A stretch of DNA of 6,029 bases from the NCBI GenBank assembly GCA_945874095.1, contig CAMCFM010000300.1, positions 1 to 6,029 of the forward strand, written 5' to 3'. Each line of letters starts with the position of its first letter. Within the stretch, counting starts at the first letter, position 1. This DNA is from Candidatus Kuenenia stuttgartensis (GTDB taxonomy: Bacteria; Planctomycetota; Planctomycetia; Isosphaerales; Isosphaeraceae). Position numbers and translations under genes: made by a program. Below the pieces are notes generated by a model. It saw nothing but the letters and a program-made list of their open reading frames with translations. It was not told where the DNA came from and did no database searches. This document shows positions 5,245 through 6,029 of this stretch, piece by piece.

Positions 5245-6029
5245 ATGCGCCATCTCGTCACCGGCGGCTCCGGTTTCCTCGGTAACCTCATCGCTCGACG
5301 TCTACTCGAACGCGGCGAACAAGTCTCCATCCTCGATATCTGGGAAGATTCCACCCGCCCCAAAGAGATCGCTTTCATTAAGGCCGATATCCGCGACCGT
5401 GCCGCTGTGGCTGCATCCATGAAAGGCATCGACGTCGTTCACCATAACGTGGCACTCGTCCCTCTCACAAAATCGGGCGATAAATTCTGGGAAGTCAATG
5501 TCGATGGCTCCCGAATCGCCGCCGAAGAAGCCTCCAAAGCCGGCGTCAACAGCTTCATCCATATGAGCTCCAGCGCCATTTTTGGAATCCCCGAAACTTG
5601 CCCCATCACCTCGCAAACCCCCACAAATCCCGCCGAAATATACGGACGAGGTAAACTTGCAGGCGAACTCGCCGTGCGTGAAGTTGCTGATAAAGCTCAA
5701 ATGAAACTCGTAGTAATTCGTCCCCGAACCATCCTCGGTCATGGACGACTCGGTATCTTCCAGATTCTATTTAAATGGATTCAAGAAGGCCGAGCCATCT
5801 GGATCATCGGCCCCGGCAATGGCGGATTTCAATTCGTACACGCCAACGACCTGATGGATGCCTATATGATCGCACTCGACCGCGATAAACCCGGTGTTTA
5901 TAACGTCGGTACCGACCGCTTCACCAGCCTTCGCAGCTCTCTCGAAAATCTGATCAAGCACACCGGCAGCCCCTCCAAAGTCAAAAGTCTGCCCCAGAGT
6001 CTCACCATCAACACCCTGAAAATTCTCGA
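5245..6029 (+). CDS. Extended-SDR NAD-dependent sugar epimerase/dehydratase, N-terminal part (3' end outside window)
   Basis: The frame stays open for 261 codons to the window edge, so the C-terminus is missing. The N-terminus MRHLVTGGSGFLG (1-13) carries the TGxxGxxG loop of extended SDRs. Asp31 after the second strand (ILDIW) favours NAD over NADP. The catalytic Ser lies in HMSSSAIFG (106-114), with Tyr133 and Lys137 in YGRGK. VIRPRTILGHGRLGIF and FQFVHANDLMDAYMIAL, then GVYNVGT, are typical of NAD-dependent epimerases and dehydratases of sugar nucleotides and also of 3-beta-HSD-like relatives. The substrate is not determinable. The gene starts 63 bp after the HAD-UbiA gene, in the same direction, so a shared transcript and pathway are likely. 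ATG 5245 is chosen because it gives the Rossmann strand directly; ATG 5226 is out of frame. No clear Shine-Dalgarno is present. Confidence 0.88.
   Translation, partial: MRHLVTGGSGFLGNLIARRLLERGEQVSILDIWEDSTRPKEIAFIKADIRDRAAVAASMKGIDVVHHNVALVPLTKSGDKFWEVNVDGSRIAAEEASKAGVNSFIHMSSSAIFGIPETCPITSQTPTNPAEIYGRGKLAGELAVREVADKAQMKLVVIRPRTILGHGRLGIFQILFKWIQEGRAIWIIGPGNGGFQFVHANDLMDAYMIALDRDKPGVYNVGTDRFTSLRSSLENLIKHTGSPSKVKSLPQSLTINTLKIL

Noticed and set aside
5302..5742. Minus-strand 146-codon open frame, glycine- and acid-rich
   Set aside because: It is the antisense shadow of the SDR gene, whose motifs are intact on the + strand.
1..6029. CRISPR arrays, tRNA or rRNA genes, insertion sequences, toxin-antitoxin or defence genes
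   Set aside because: No regularly spaced repeats, cloverleaf-like segments, transposase motifs or terminal inverted repeats were seen. The six genes and their short gaps account for the whole window.

Overview
All six genes in this window lie on the + strand, and most belong to surface-polysaccharide or glycolipid biosynthesis. The organism is a bacterium, probably Gram-negative. The reasons are the nucleotide-sugar dehydratases, a HAD-UbiA fusion of a type I associate mainly with Gram-negative envelope clusters, and a DUF218 (YdcF/SanA-like) membrane-anchored protein. The GC content of the genes looks close to 50% by eye, and the gaps are richer in AT. None of the visible start codons has a strong Shine-Dalgarno sequence. 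I cannot name the phylum from this alone.

Layout: positions 1-300 hold the C-terminal end of a dTDP-glucose 4,6-dehydratase (RfbB). After a 111-bp gap comes an intact GDP-mannose 4,6-dehydratase (Gmd, 412-1416). A small membrane-anchored DUF218 protein (1426-2073) follows only 9 bp later and is probably co-transcribed with gmd. A 207-bp AT-rich gap (2074-2280) carries three short perfect inverted repeats, a run of eight T and a plausible sigma70-type promoter. It leads to a GT4-like glycosyltransferase (2281-3558). A 156-bp gap with a possible extended -10 element precedes a two-domain HAD-UbiA protein (3715-5181). The last gene is an extended-SDR sugar epimerase/dehydratase (5245 onward), which is cut by the window edge.

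How the genes may work together: RfbB and Gmd make the two standard 4-keto-6-deoxy precursors, dTDP-4-keto-6-deoxyglucose and GDP-4-keto-6-deoxymannose. The glycosyltransferase would consume an activated sugar. The HAD-UbiA protein resembles decaprenyl-phosphate phosphoribosyltransferase, so a lipid-linked pentose donor is a reasonable inference. The final SDR could modify that sugar or a nucleotide sugar. The window is an accessory glycan-synthesis island rather than a clearly new type of system. The least ordinary element is the HAD-UbiA plus SDR pair.
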